Shown here: positions 17,278 to 24,488 of the stretch, piece by piece
Layout: the number at the start of each line of letters is the position of its first letter
Numbering within the stretch: the stretch's first letter is position 1
Assembly: GCA_016124315.1 (NCBI GenBank)
Contig: WGNW01000076.1
Location: 1-43,006, forward strand
Direction of reading: 5' to 3'
Source of the DNA: Alphaproteobacteria bacterium
GTDB lineage: Bacteria > Pseudomonadota > Alphaproteobacteria > SMXS01
DNA: 43,006 bases
Notes under the pieces: model-generated
Database searches by the model: none
What the model was told of the DNA's origin: nothing
What the model saw: the letters and a program-made list of their open reading frames with translations, nothing else
Program-made: the position numbers and the translations under genes

Positions 17278-17304
17278 AGTATAGCCGATGATCGCCGCGG
17301 TCAA
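17278..17304 (-). promoter_or_regulatory. Putative sigma-70-type promoter for the glyoxalase gene
   Basis: Minus strand: TTGACC (17299-17304), 15-bp spacer, TATACT (17278-17283), each 5 of 6 to consensus. The implied start is about 20 bases before the ATG. The spacer is 1-2 bp short; shifting the -35 to TTTGAC gives 16 bp. Confidence 0.55.
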
Positions 17305-17369
17305 ACCCTGGCGGGGCGACGCTTCCCAATGCGCGGCGTCGTCCCCCGACGCTGCCTCAGGAGCCAGCC

Positions 17370-17702
17370 ATGCCGCGCCTTTCTGCCCTCGCCCTCATCG
17401 CCGCTGTCGCCATGACGGCCGCCGCCCGCGCCGCCGACGCGCCTACGGGCGAGGAGGTCGCCGGGCGGGCCATCGCCGAGACGCGCTGCGGCGCCTGCCA
17501 CGCCACCGGGCCGGCGGGCGAGAGCCCGATGGCCAAGGCGCCGCCGTTCCGCAGCCTGGGCAAGAACTATCCGGTGGAGAACCTCGAGGAGGCGCTGGCG
17601 GAAGGCATGGTCGCCGGCCATCCCGGGATGCCGGACGATCCCTGGGATCCGGCCGACATCGCGCCTTTCATCGCCTACCTGAAGAGCATCCAGCAGCCTT
17701 GA
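17370..17702 (+). CDS. Small periplasmic class I cytochrome c
   Basis: 110 residues with a Sec signal peptide (cleavage near ARAAD, residue 22) and a mature part of about 88 residues. The single heme-binding motif is C40-G-A-C43-H44. The likely axial Met is M87 in GHPGMPDDPW, and the C-terminal helix DIAPFIAYLKSIQ is typical of small c-type cytochromes that shuttle electrons in the periplasm. CAGGAG precedes the ATG. The gene stands alone; its redox partner is unknown. It converges with the HCCA-isomerase-like gene with only 3 bp between stops. Confidence 0.9.
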   Translation: MPRLSALALIAAVAMTAAARAADAPTGEEVAGRAIAETRCGACHATGPAGESPMAKAPPFRSLGKNYPVENLEEALAEGMVAGHPGMPDDPWDPADIAPFIAYLKSIQQP

Positions 17703-17705
17703 GCC

Positions 17706-18356
17706 TCAGCCGGCGGATCGGAGCCCGTGCTGCCTGAGGCGCCAGACCAGCACGTCGATCCGGTCCTGCCCGAAGAACGCCTCGCCCTCGAACACCATGG
17801 TCGGCACGCCCCAGTGGCCGGCCGCCTCCAGCGCCTGCTGGTTGGCGGCGAGCCGGGCGTCCCAGCCGTCCGGGTCGTCGGCGATGGCGGCGTCCAGTTC
17901 GTCGATGTCCAGGCCGGCGCGGGCCGCCGCGTCGCGCAGGTGGGCCCCCTCGTTCCAGCCCCTCGTGCCGCCCCACATCATTGACGAGACCTCGTGGGCG
18001 AAGGCGATGCCCCTGCCGCGGTCGGCCGCCGCCAGGCCCATGCGGGTGAGCCGGCGGATATGCGGCTGCTCCGCCGCCACCTGCAGCGTCTGCATGTCCT
18101 GGATGATGGGATCGGGCTTGGGCCAGCGGAACGGCAGGCCCAGATAGTCGGCCAGCCGCGGCGCATCCTTCTGGACGTACTTCACCCATTTCGGGTTGAC
18201 CGTTCTGAAGAAGTCCTTGCTGCGCACCGCCAGCGGATAGACCGGCCGGAACGCCACCGTCGCGCTGGTGTCCCGGTCCAGTTCGAACAGCCGCCTGGTG
18301 GCGAGGTAGGAGTACGGGCTGCGGAAGGACCAGTACAGGTCGACGACCAGCGTCAT
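17706..18356 (-). CDS. 2-hydroxychromene-2-carboxylate isomerase / DsbA-like thioredoxin-fold protein
   Basis: Member of the DsbA-like, kappa-class glutathione transferase fold family that includes HCCA isomerase (NahD) of naphthalene catabolism. 216 residues. The N-terminal strand-turn VDLYWSFRSPYSYLA holds the Ser that activates glutathione and lacks the CxxC of DsbA. The C-terminal thioredoxin half has WGVPTMVFEGEAFFGQDRIDVL, where the cis-Pro loop GVPT is characteristic. The start is the ATG at 18354-18356 with GGGGAGAGG upstream; the longer frame reads into the ClC gene. It may work on aromatic ring-cleavage products, but many such proteins have no known substrate. Confidence 0.82.
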   Translation of the reverse strand: MTLVVDLYWSFRSPYSYLATRRLFELDRDTSATVAFRPVYPLAVRSKDFFRTVNPKWVKYVQKDAPRLADYLGLPFRWPKPDPIIQDMQTLQVAAEQPHIRRLTRMGLAAADRGRGIAFAHEVSSMMWGGTRGWNEGAHLRDAAARAGLDIDELDAAIADDPDGWDARLAANQQALEAAGHWGVPTMVFEGEAFFGQDRIDVLVWRLRQHGLRSAG

Positions 18357-18402
18357 GAAACCTCTCCCCAAAGCAGCGACACGAGCATCGCCCGTGCCGG
18401 TC

Positions 18403-19800
18403 TCACGGCCGCGTCTCGGGGGCGCCGCCGGGAGTATCCGCCTCGGCCTCCCGTGCGGCCTCCGCCTCCGCTTCCGAGCGGGCCGCCGCCTTGGCCCGCA
18501 TGGCATCGACGAAGCCGTGGCTCAGCGAATGATAGATGCCCTCGCGGCAGACCAGCCGGGAGGTGGCATGGGCAAGCAGCGCCGCCGCCATGACCGGCAG
18601 CAGCATGTCGTGGTTGTCGGTCATCTCGGTGACGATGACGAAGGCGGTGATCGGCGCCTGCACCACGCCGGCGAAGTAGGACACCATCCCCAGCAGGATC
18701 ACCGCGCTGGCCACCTGCGACGGGAAGAAGCTGGCGACGTTCACGCCCAGGCCGGCGCCCACCGCGAGCGACGGCGAGAAGATGCCGCCCGGCAGGCCGC
18801 TCACCGTCGACAGCGCCGTCGCCGCCAGCTTGAGGACGCCGAAATCCCACGGCAGCTCGCCCTTGCCGGTCAGCAGGTGGGCCGCCTGGTCGTAGCCGGT
18901 ACCGAAGGTCGCGTCGCCGGAGATGTAGCCGCACACGGCGACCGCCAGGCCGCAGGCGGCGGCGAACTGGACCGGATGGTCCTGGATCCAGTGTCCGCCG
19001 ATGCGCCGCGGCAGTCCGTGGGCCGCGGCGACCACGAAGCGGCTGAACAGGCCGCCCAGCAGGCCGCCGAAAATGCCGCAGGCCGGCACCGCCAGCCACG
19101 TCTCGGTGCCGACCAGGCTGGCGTGGATGACGCCGAAATAGTTGTAGTTGCCGACGAAGAACACCGAGGTGAGGCCAGCGATGATGATCGAGGCGATGAT
19201 CACGCCGCTGGTGCGCACCTCGAAGGAGCGGCTCATCTCCTCGATGGCGAAGACGACGCCGGCCAGCGGCGTGTTGAACGCGGCGGCGACGCCGGCGGCC
19301 GAGCCCGCCAGGATCAGGCCGGGCTGGCGCCGCGGCGAAAGCCGGCCGGCGGCATACATGATCGAGGCGCCGACCTGAACCGTCGGCCCTTCGCGGCCGG
19401 TCGACGCGCCGCACAGGATGCCGAACAGGGTCAGCGCGATCTTGCCCAGCGCCACCCGCAGCGACACCAGCGGCTCGCGGGCCTTCTGGTCCTTCAGCTC
19501 GCGCGCCGCGATCGCCTGCGGAATACCGCTGCCCTGGGCGTTCGGGAAGAAGCGCCGGGTCAGCCAAACGGCCAGCGCGAAGCCGACGGGCGTCACCACG
19601 AAGGAGGCGTAGCGCGACCACGTCAGCAGCTCGTGGAATCGCTTGTTGGCCTCGTCGCCCCAGATCGCCAGGGCGACCGCCGCGACGCCGACCACCACGC
19701 CGCCGAGCACGAACAGGGACTGGCGCAGCCAGTGTCCGCGGGTGACGCGGGCCAGCCGGTAGAGCCGCTTGCGGCGTCGCGGATGCAATGAGGGCTTCAT
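18403..19800 (-). CDS. ClC-family H+/Cl- antiporter
   Basis: Inner-membrane chloride/proton exchanger, 465 residues with about 16-18 hydrophobic helices. Selectivity motifs are in order: GSGIPQ (90-95), GREGP (135-139) with the gating Glu E137, GGIFSPS (338-344), and Y423 in the position of the central chloride-coordinating Tyr. The internal proton-path Glu lies in AIEEMSRSF (187-188), which favours an antiporter over a channel. The C-terminus is an Ala/Glu/Arg-rich cytoplasmic tail (435-465), without CBS domains. The ATG at 19798-19800 has no strong ribosome site. Roles in acid tolerance are known for homologues; the local role is unknown. Confidence 0.92.
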   Translation of the reverse strand: MKPSLHPRRRKRLYRLARVTRGHWLRQSLFVLGGVVVGVAAVALAIWGDEANKRFHELLTWSRYASFVVTPVGFALAVWLTRRFFPNAQGSGIPQAIAARELKDQKAREPLVSLRVALGKIALTLFGILCGASTGREGPTVQVGASIMYAAGRLSPRRQPGLILAGSAAGVAAAFNTPLAGVVFAIEEMSRSFEVRTSGVIIASIIIAGLTSVFFVGNYNYFGVIHASLVGTETWLAVPACGIFGGLLGGLFSRFVVAAAHGLPRRIGGHWIQDHPVQFAAACGLAVAVCGYISGDATFGTGYDQAAHLLTGKGELPWDFGVLKLAATALSTVSGLPGGIFSPSLAVGAGLGVNVASFFPSQVASAVILLGMVSYFAGVVQAPITAFVIVTEMTDNHDMLLPVMAAALLAHATSRLVCREGIYHSLSHGFVDAMRAKAAARSEAEAEAAREAEADTPGGAPETRP

Positions 19801-20021
19801 GGGAAGCGTCGGAGGCGAGGTGCGGGCATGGCGCGCAACACAGCAAGGGTCCCGACCGCGGTCATCCCTTCCGTCAAGCGTTGCGGGCAGGCCCGTCCTG
19901 CGCCGCGCGGGAGCCTGCCGCCGGCGCAGCCTCGCGCAAATCCTGCACCTGCTCGCGTGAATGTTGCCGAACGGGCGGGGCTGTGCCAACGTCCTCGAAA
20001 CCGTCGCACAAGGGGAAGAGC

Positions 20022-21017
20022 ATGGACCGTCGCAAGCTGCCTTTTTCCGCTGTCGAGGTCTCCCGGATGGGCCTGGGCTGCATGAGCATGTCGGCCGCCT
20101 ACGGCACGCCCGACGAAGCCCAGGCCGAAGCCACGCTGCACCGGGCGCTGGAACTGGGCGTCACCTTCTTCGACACCTCCAACGTCTACGGCATGGGGCA
20201 CAACGAGAAGCTGCTCCGCCGGGTGCTGGGCAAGGAGCGCAACCGCATCCAGATCGGCACCAAGTTCGGCTTCGTGCCGGGCGAAGGCGGCGCGCTTACC
20301 GTCGACTGCCGGCCCGAGGTGGTGCGCGCCCGCTGCGAGGAAAGCCTCGAGCGGCTCGGCACCGACTATGTGGACGTCTACTACGCCCACCGCGTCGACC
20401 CGACGATTCCGGTCGAGGATACGGTCGATGTGATGGGCGCGCTGGTGACCAGCGGCCTCGCCCGCGCCATCGGCCTGTGCGAGGTGAACTCGGAAACCCT
20501 GCGCCGGGCCCACAAGATCCATCCGATCTCCGTCGTGCAGTCGGAATACTCGCTCTGGCAGCGGGAGCCCGAAGACGGCATCATCCAGACCTGCCGCGAA
20601 CTGGGCGTGGCCTTCGTGCCGTTCAGCCCGCTCGGGCGGGGCATGCTCACCGGCACCCTCAACCAGGCCAGCCAGTTCGCCAAGGGCGACATGCGGGCCC
20701 GCCTGCCCCGCTTCCAGGAAGGCAATTTCGAGCAGAACCGCGCCCTCGTGGCCCGGCTCGAGGAACTCGCCCGCGCCAGGGGCTGCACGCCGGCGCAGCT
20801 GGCCCTCGCCTGGGTGCTCGCCAAGGGCGACGACATCATCCCGATCCCCGGCACCAAGCGCGCCCACATCCTCGAGGAGAACGTCGGGGCGCTGGCGGTG
20901 GAGGTTGACGCCGCCACGATCAAGGAACTGGACGCGCTGTTCCCCGTCGGCTCGGCGGTGGGCGACCGCTACCCGGCGCAAATGAGCCGGCTGGCGCAGA
21001 CGGAAAAGGCATCCTGA
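20022..21017 (+). CDS. Aldo/keto reductase
   Basis: NADPH-dependent TIM-barrel oxidoreductase that interconverts aldehydes or ketones and alcohols. 331 residues. The catalytic tetrad is complete: D51 (FFDTSNVYG), Y56, K81 (IGTKFGF) and H123 (YYAHRVD). The cofactor segment IPIPGTKRAHILEENVGAL matches the AKR family near the AKR13/YhdN-like group. The ATG at 20022 follows AAGGGGAAGAG; a longer frame upstream has no supporting site. Divergent from the ClC gene across a 221-bp gap where I see no clear promoter. Substrate unknown. Confidence 0.93.
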   Translation: MDRRKLPFSAVEVSRMGLGCMSMSAAYGTPDEAQAEATLHRALELGVTFFDTSNVYGMGHNEKLLRRVLGKERNRIQIGTKFGFVPGEGGALTVDCRPEVVRARCEESLERLGTDYVDVYYAHRVDPTIPVEDTVDVMGALVTSGLARAIGLCEVNSETLRRAHKIHPISVVQSEYSLWQREPEDGIIQTCRELGVAFVPFSPLGRGMLTGTLNQASQFAKGDMRARLPRFQEGNFEQNRALVARLEELARARGCTPAQLALAWVLAKGDDIIPIPGTKRAHILEENVGALAVEVDAATIKELDALFPVGSAVGDRYPAQMSRLAQTEKAS

Positions 21018-21091
21018 CGGAACAAAAGCGGCGGCCCTCGGTCGCCGGCCCGGCTGACAGAACAAGGGCGGCGGCCTGCCGGCCGCCGCCC
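21015..21091. terminator. Duplicated terminator-like hairpins between convergent genes
   Basis: A strong 11-bp stem with a TGCC loop lies at 21066-21091 (GGGCGGCGGCC / GGCCGCCGCCC). On the minus strand it is followed by TTGTTCTGT, suiting termination of the repeat-protein gene at 21117. A 22-bp near-direct repeat, 21015-21036 and 21055-21076 (3 mismatches, 40-bp offset), places a second weaker hairpin (GGCGGCC/GGTCGCC) just after the aldo/keto reductase stop. The pair looks like a local duplication. Confidence 0.55.
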
Positions 21092-21116
21092 CGATCCTTC
21101 TAGTACTGGACGGGCG

Positions 21117-22175
21117 CTACTGGGTGCCGGCGCTGGCGCCGCCGCCCGCATCCATGCTCCCACCGCCGCTGACGCTGCCGCCGTCACTGGACGCCGAGCC
21201 GCTGGCACCGGCATCCATGTTCGCGGAACCGCCGGCGCTGCCGTCCATGCCGGCCGCATCGCTCGCCGTCGCGCCGGTCATGGCGCCTGCGTCGGTGCCA
21301 ATGTCGGCCGAAGCGCCTTCGCCGCCCGCCGAGCCGCTGGCGCCCGTGTCGGTTGCCGCGGCGCTGCTGCCGGACACGCTGCCTTTAGCCGAGTCGGCGG
21401 CGTCCGAAGCGGCGTTGCCGGCCGCCGCGGCATCGGCCGAAAGGCCGGCCTTGGCGTCCGCTGCCGTATTCGCCGCCGCATCGGCGCCCATCTCGGCCGA
21501 GGTCTTCGCTTCGGCCGCGGCATCGGAGGCCGCCTCCTTGGCCTTCGTCGCCGCATCTGCGGCGGCACCGGCGCCCCCGGTCACCTGGGCGTTGGCGTCG
21601 GCCGCGGTATCGGTGGCCCCGCTCACATTGGCGCCTGCACTCGTCGCTGTGTCAGCCGCACCGTTCACATCGGCGCCCGCGCCCGTCGCCGTGTTAGCCG
21701 CGCCGCTCACATCGGAACTCGCGCCCGTCGCCGTGTCAGCCGCGCCGCTCACATCGGAGCTCGCGCCCGTCGCCGCGTCAGCCGCGCCGCTCACATCGGA
21801 GCTCGCGCCCGTCGCCGCGTCAGCCGCGCCGCTCACATCGGAGCTCGCGCCCGTCGCCGCGTCGGCGGCACCGCTCGCCTTCGCGCCAGCATCGCTCGCC
21901 GTCCCGGTGGCGTCCGCGCCCGCTTTCGTGGCCGCGTTGGTGTCCAGGTTGTCGGTGGCACTGCCGGTGGTACGATCGAGGTTGGCGCCGGCACCCAGAC
22001 CGCCGGTCGCGGAGCCTGCGCCGCCCACCATGCCGCCGGCGTTGTCGACCGTGCCGGTCACGCCACCGGTAAGACCGCCGCCAACGCCACCGCCGATACC
22101 GCCCAGCTGAGCATAGGCCGTCCCGGCGGTCGCGAGCGCGATGGCTGCCGTGGTGATCAACAGACCTCGTTTCAT
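21117..22175 (-). CDS. Secreted alanine/aspartate-rich tandem-repeat protein (LEA-like), unknown function
   Basis: No known family recognised with confidence. 352 residues. A Sec signal peptide (MKRGLLITTAAIALATAGTAYAQ) is followed by a Gly-rich segment (about 23-60), then a low-complexity region of Ala, Asp, Ser, Gly and Thr with almost no aromatic residues. The core is a 14-residue repeat of the type ASSDVSGAADAATG, with about six recognisable copies. Next comes a stretch rich in AADAATKAKEAASDAAAEA-like units that resembles late-embryogenesis-abundant (LEA group 3) proteins. The C-terminus is Gly/Ser-rich. It is probably disordered or helix-on-demand in the periplasm or envelope. The ATG at 22173-22175 follows GAGGAGA; a longer upstream frame is not supported. 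A stress-type promoter candidate lies 140 bp upstream. Confidence 0.75.
   Translation of the reverse strand: MKRGLLITTAAIALATAGTAYAQLGGIGGGVGGGLTGGVTGTVDNAGGMVGGAGSATGGLGAGANLDRTTGSATDNLDTNAATKAGADATGTASDAGAKASGAADAATGASSDVSGAADAATGASSDVSGAADAATGASSDVSGAADTATGASSDVSGAANTATGAGADVNGAADTATSAGANVSGATDTAADANAQVTGGAGAAADAATKAKEAASDAAAEAKTSAEMGADAAANTAADAKAGLSADAAAAGNAASDAADSAKGSVSGSSAAATDTGASGSAGGEGASADIGTDAGAMTGATASDAAGMDGSAGGSANMDAGASGSASSDGGSVSGGGSMDAGGGASAGTQ
21613..21864 (-). repeat. 42-bp in-frame tandem repeats (six units)
   Basis: Units begin at 21613, 21655, 21697, 21739, 21781 and 21823. The units at 21739 and 21781 are identical and the 21823 unit differs only at its end; 21697 and 21655 are slightly diverged and 21613 more so. 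Period 42 encodes 14 residues and keeps the frame, so copy number could vary without frameshift. It is coding sequence, not a CRISPR, as there are no spacers. Confidence 0.85.
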
Positions 22176-22317
22176 GACTGTCTCCTCGTTGTTGCCGGCA
22201 GGCCGGAAAGGCCCAGCCGTGCGATTTCGGGCCGCCCCGGAGAGGCAAAGTCCAATCAAGGCGACCGCATCAGCCCCGCCACCGTGCAACAGATGCACTG
22301 AACGGCACATGAACCAG

Positions 22318-22342
22318 AACAGAAGACACCTAAAATGGTTCC
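22318..22342 (-). promoter_or_regulatory. Candidate EcfG-type (general stress response) promoter for the repeat protein
   Basis: Minus strand: GGAAC (22338-22342), 17 bp, GTT (22318-22320). The alphaproteobacterial EcfG consensus is GGAAC-N16-17-CGTT; here the base before GTT is T. It would give a leader of roughly 130-140 bases before the ATG at 22175. Confidence 0.35.
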
Positions 22343-22432
22343 CGCCAGGGCGCGCAAGCCGGCTCACTATTCGGTTCGGCGGCAGCATTAGGCCCGCAAA
22401 GGAACCTTATGAATGTATTGTATTTTGTTTTA

Positions 22433-22447
22433 TCCGGCGCAGCCGGA
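22433..22447. other. Hairpin with AT-rich flank downstream of arfB
   Basis: TCCGGC-GCA-GCCGGA, a perfect 6-bp stem with a 3-base loop. It follows an AT-rich run (22405-22432) unusual for this GC-rich sequence. Past arfB on the minus strand the hairpin is followed by A-rich, not T-rich, sequence, so it is not a standard intrinsic terminator. Confidence 0.35.
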
Positions 22448-22464
22448 GCATACCCGCCCTTTGT

Positions 22465-22890
<426 letters not shown>

Positions 22891-22897
22891 GGGTCCG

Positions 22898-22927
22898 TTG
22901 ATACCGCCAATCGCGGCAGGCCCTCAA
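22898..22927 (-). promoter_or_regulatory. Putative arfB promoter, possibly giving a leaderless mRNA
   Basis: Minus strand: TTGAGG (22922-22927), 18-bp spacer, TATCAA (22898-22903), then 7 bases to the ATG. The start of transcription would fall at or next to the start codon. The -35 sits in the loop of the hairpin at 22915-22936. Confidence 0.4.
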
Positions 22928-22936
22928 CGGCCTGCC
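22915..22936 (-). terminator. Stem-loop after the SRPBCC gene
   Basis: Perfect 8-bp arms, GGCAGGCC and GGCCTGCC, with a 6-base loop, 8 bp beyond the SRPBCC stop. No T-run follows on the minus strand, so termination would be weak or the loop may have another role. Confidence 0.4.
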
Positions 22937-22944
22937 TTGAAAGG

Positions 22945-23376
22945 CTACTTGTTCGCCGCCGCCGCCAGCGCGTCCGACATGCCGTTGTAGGAGCCTCGGA
23001 GTCCTTCGACGATGGCATCCGCGTCGGCGCCTTGCGCCGGCTCGAACTCGCCGGTCCAGTGCAGGCGCGTACCGCCCGGTGCTTCCGACACCACCACCGT
23101 CGCCCGGTACGTCGCCATGCCGATCGGCTGGCCGGAGACCAGCTCGTAGACCTGGGTGCGGGTCCGGTCGTCGAGCCTGACCAGCCGTTCGGCCATCTGG
23201 CCGATGCCCGGCAGCACCAGATGCCGCACCATCCCCTCGCCGGAGCCCTCGATCTCGATGGACCGCCCGCCGTCGGTACCGCCGGTCCAGTCCAGGAAGC
23301 CGGCAAAATCAGCGAGTACCGCCCACACCGCATCGGCGGGCGCCGCCACGTCCTTCTCGCAGATCACCCTGCCCAT
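22945..23376 (-). CDS. SRPBCC (START-like) family protein
   Basis: 143-residue protein of the SRPBCC/polyketide cyclase superfamily, a helix-grip fold with a deep hydrophobic ligand pocket. It has the typical first strand and helix (ICEKDVAAPADAVWAVLADFAGFLDW), the strand TRTQVYELVSGQPIGMATYRATVVVSEAPGGTRLHWTGEF and a C-terminal helix (IVEGLRGSYNGMSDALAAA). Members bind or convert lipids, polyketides or aromatic compounds; no function can be assigned. The ATG at 23374-23376 follows AAGGGGA; the upstream extension is not supported. It lies in a minus-strand series with VOC and MaoC-like genes. Confidence 0.85.
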   Translation of the reverse strand: MGRVICEKDVAAPADAVWAVLADFAGFLDWTGGTDGGRSIEIEGSGEGMVRHLVLPGIGQMAERLVRLDDRTRTQVYELVSGQPIGMATYRATVVVSEAPGGTRLHWTGEFEPAQGADADAIVEGLRGSYNGMSDALAAAANK

Positions 23377-23458
23377 CGCTGTCCCCTTCCCCGTTTTCGA
23401 TACGGCGAAGGATATCCGCAACGGGCCGGCCGGTCAGCCCCGCCCGCGCCAGTCGAGT

Positions 23459-23983
23459 CTAGAGGGTCATGAAGGGGCTGTCGCCCGGCTTCCATAGCTG
23501 GTGGGCGCGGTGCATCTGCGCCCAGCGCTGCAGGATGTTCATCGGGTCGCCGTGGATCTCGGTGAACGCGCCGTTCACCGAGCGGGTATCGAAATAGGCG
23601 GCGTCGACGCCGTCGGCATAGAGCCGGCAGGCGCATTCGAAGCCCATGTCCTGGAAGCGCTTGAACTCGCCCTCGAAGTCGTGGACCAGCGTGGCGACGT
23701 GATGGAAGCCTTCCTCGCCCTTGTCGAACATCTCGCGGTAGATGGACGGCTTGTCGTCGTGCTGGACGATGAACTGGATCATGATGTCGCCCAGATAGCC
23801 GAACGCATAGGACACGTCGGCCTCGGTATCGGTGCCGCGATACTCGAACGTGTCGGTCTGGTGGTGCGGGGCGATGCGGAACGGACCGGCGCCGTACAGC
23901 TTGCTCCACTTGTGGATGGATTCCTCCAGGTCGTTGACCAGATAGGCCTCCTGGAAAAACGGATATCCGGTGCGCGGGTCCAT
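23459..23983 (-). CDS. VOC-superfamily protein (glyoxalase/epimerase-like)
   Basis: 174 residues with two VOC modules: the first begins PFFQEAYLVNDLEESIHKWSKLYGAGPF and the second GFHHVATLVHDFEGEFKRFQDMGF. The overall pattern is close to methylmalonyl-CoA-epimerase-like VOC proteins often found beside Rieske, MaoC and steroid-catabolism genes. The FHHVA and FTEIHG elements could supply metal ligands (His, Glu). Substrate unknown. The ATG at 23981-23983 follows CAGGGGAGAG. It is 100 bp downstream of the MaoC gene, separated by a terminator-like hairpin, so it may form its own transcript. Confidence 0.82.
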   Translation of the reverse strand: MDPRTGYPFFQEAYLVNDLEESIHKWSKLYGAGPFRIAPHHQTDTFEYRGTDTEADVSYAFGYLGDIMIQFIVQHDDKPSIYREMFDKGEEGFHHVATLVHDFEGEFKRFQDMGFECACRLYADGVDAAYFDTRSVNGAFTEIHGDPMNILQRWAQMHRAHQLWKPGDSPFMTL

Positions 23984-24025
23984 GCCTGCTCTCCCCTGAT
24001 TGCTGCGGTGAGCGAGTCATGCGGG

Positions 24026-24051
24026 AAAACCGGGCCGATGGGAAGGCCCCG
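24026..24051 (-). terminator. Putative intrinsic terminator after the MaoC pair
   Basis: Minus strand: GGGCC and GGCCC arms (24045-24049, 24032-24036) with an 8-base loop, followed by TTTTCCC. It lies 33 bp past the MaoC stop. Confidence 0.45.
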
Positions 24052-24083
24052 AATCAGCATGGGTGCATTTTTCTCCGCGCCGG

Positions 24084-24488
24084 CTACGGCAGCCTCACCG
24101 TCGCCGTTCCCTTGAGCGGCGGGTCGGTCCCTTCCCGCTCCAGCCAGATATCGCAGTCGGCGAACCGCTCGCCGCCTTCCTCGCGCACCCCCGTCACCTT
24201 GCCCTTGGCGACGATGCGGTCGCCGTCGAGCACCGCCATGGGGAAGGTCATGACGATGCGGCGGATCGAGCCCGGCCCGGCCCATTCGTGCAGCATGTTG
24301 ATCATGTAGCTGAGGCCGAGCGGTCCCTGGTTGATGGTATGCTGGCCGAAGCCGAGCGCCGCGACCGCGTTGCGGTCCCAGTGGACCGGGTTGGGATCGC
24401 GCAGGATGGCGGCCATGGTGCGCATCCGCTCGGGGCGGACGCTCTCCATCACCCAGTCCGGGATAGTGTCGCCGGGATTGATGGTCAC
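24084..24488 (-). CDS. MaoC-type hotdog dehydratase/hydratase subunit
   Basis: 134-residue single-hotdog protein with the hydratase catalytic motif ILRDPNPVHWD (D31, N33, H36) and the following INQGPLGLSYMINML helix. It lacks the partner domain seen in the 282-residue enzyme at 14838; that role is probably taken by the adjacent gene at 24485, giving a two-subunit hydratase. Pairs of this kind (for example ChsH1/ChsH2) act on bulky acyl-CoA intermediates in steroid breakdown, though the substrate here is unknown. The start is GTG (24486-24488), overlapping the upstream stop as GTGA with GGAGGA seven bases before it, a strong coupled start. Confidence 0.87.
   Translation of the reverse strand: MTINPGDTIPDWVMESVRPERMRTMAAILRDPNPVHWDRNAVAALGFGQHTINQGPLGLSYMINMLHEWAGPGSIRRIVMTFPMAVLDGDRIVAKGKVTGVREEGGERFADCDIWLEREGTDPPLKGTATVRLP

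Noticed and set aside
21613-21864. Possible CRISPR array
   Set aside because: Repeats are directly adjacent with no spacers, encode protein in frame, and no cas genes are present.
21124-22110. 328-residue plus-strand frame of Pro/Ala/Val repeats over the repeat-protein gene
   Set aside because: A 42-bp repeat keeps all frames open. The minus frame has a signal peptide, a strong ribosome site and a promoter candidate; this one has none.
22401-22428. GGAAC at 22401 as a plus-strand EcfG promoter
   Set aside because: The nearest GTT is 21 bp away, outside the 16-17 bp range, and no plus-strand gene follows.
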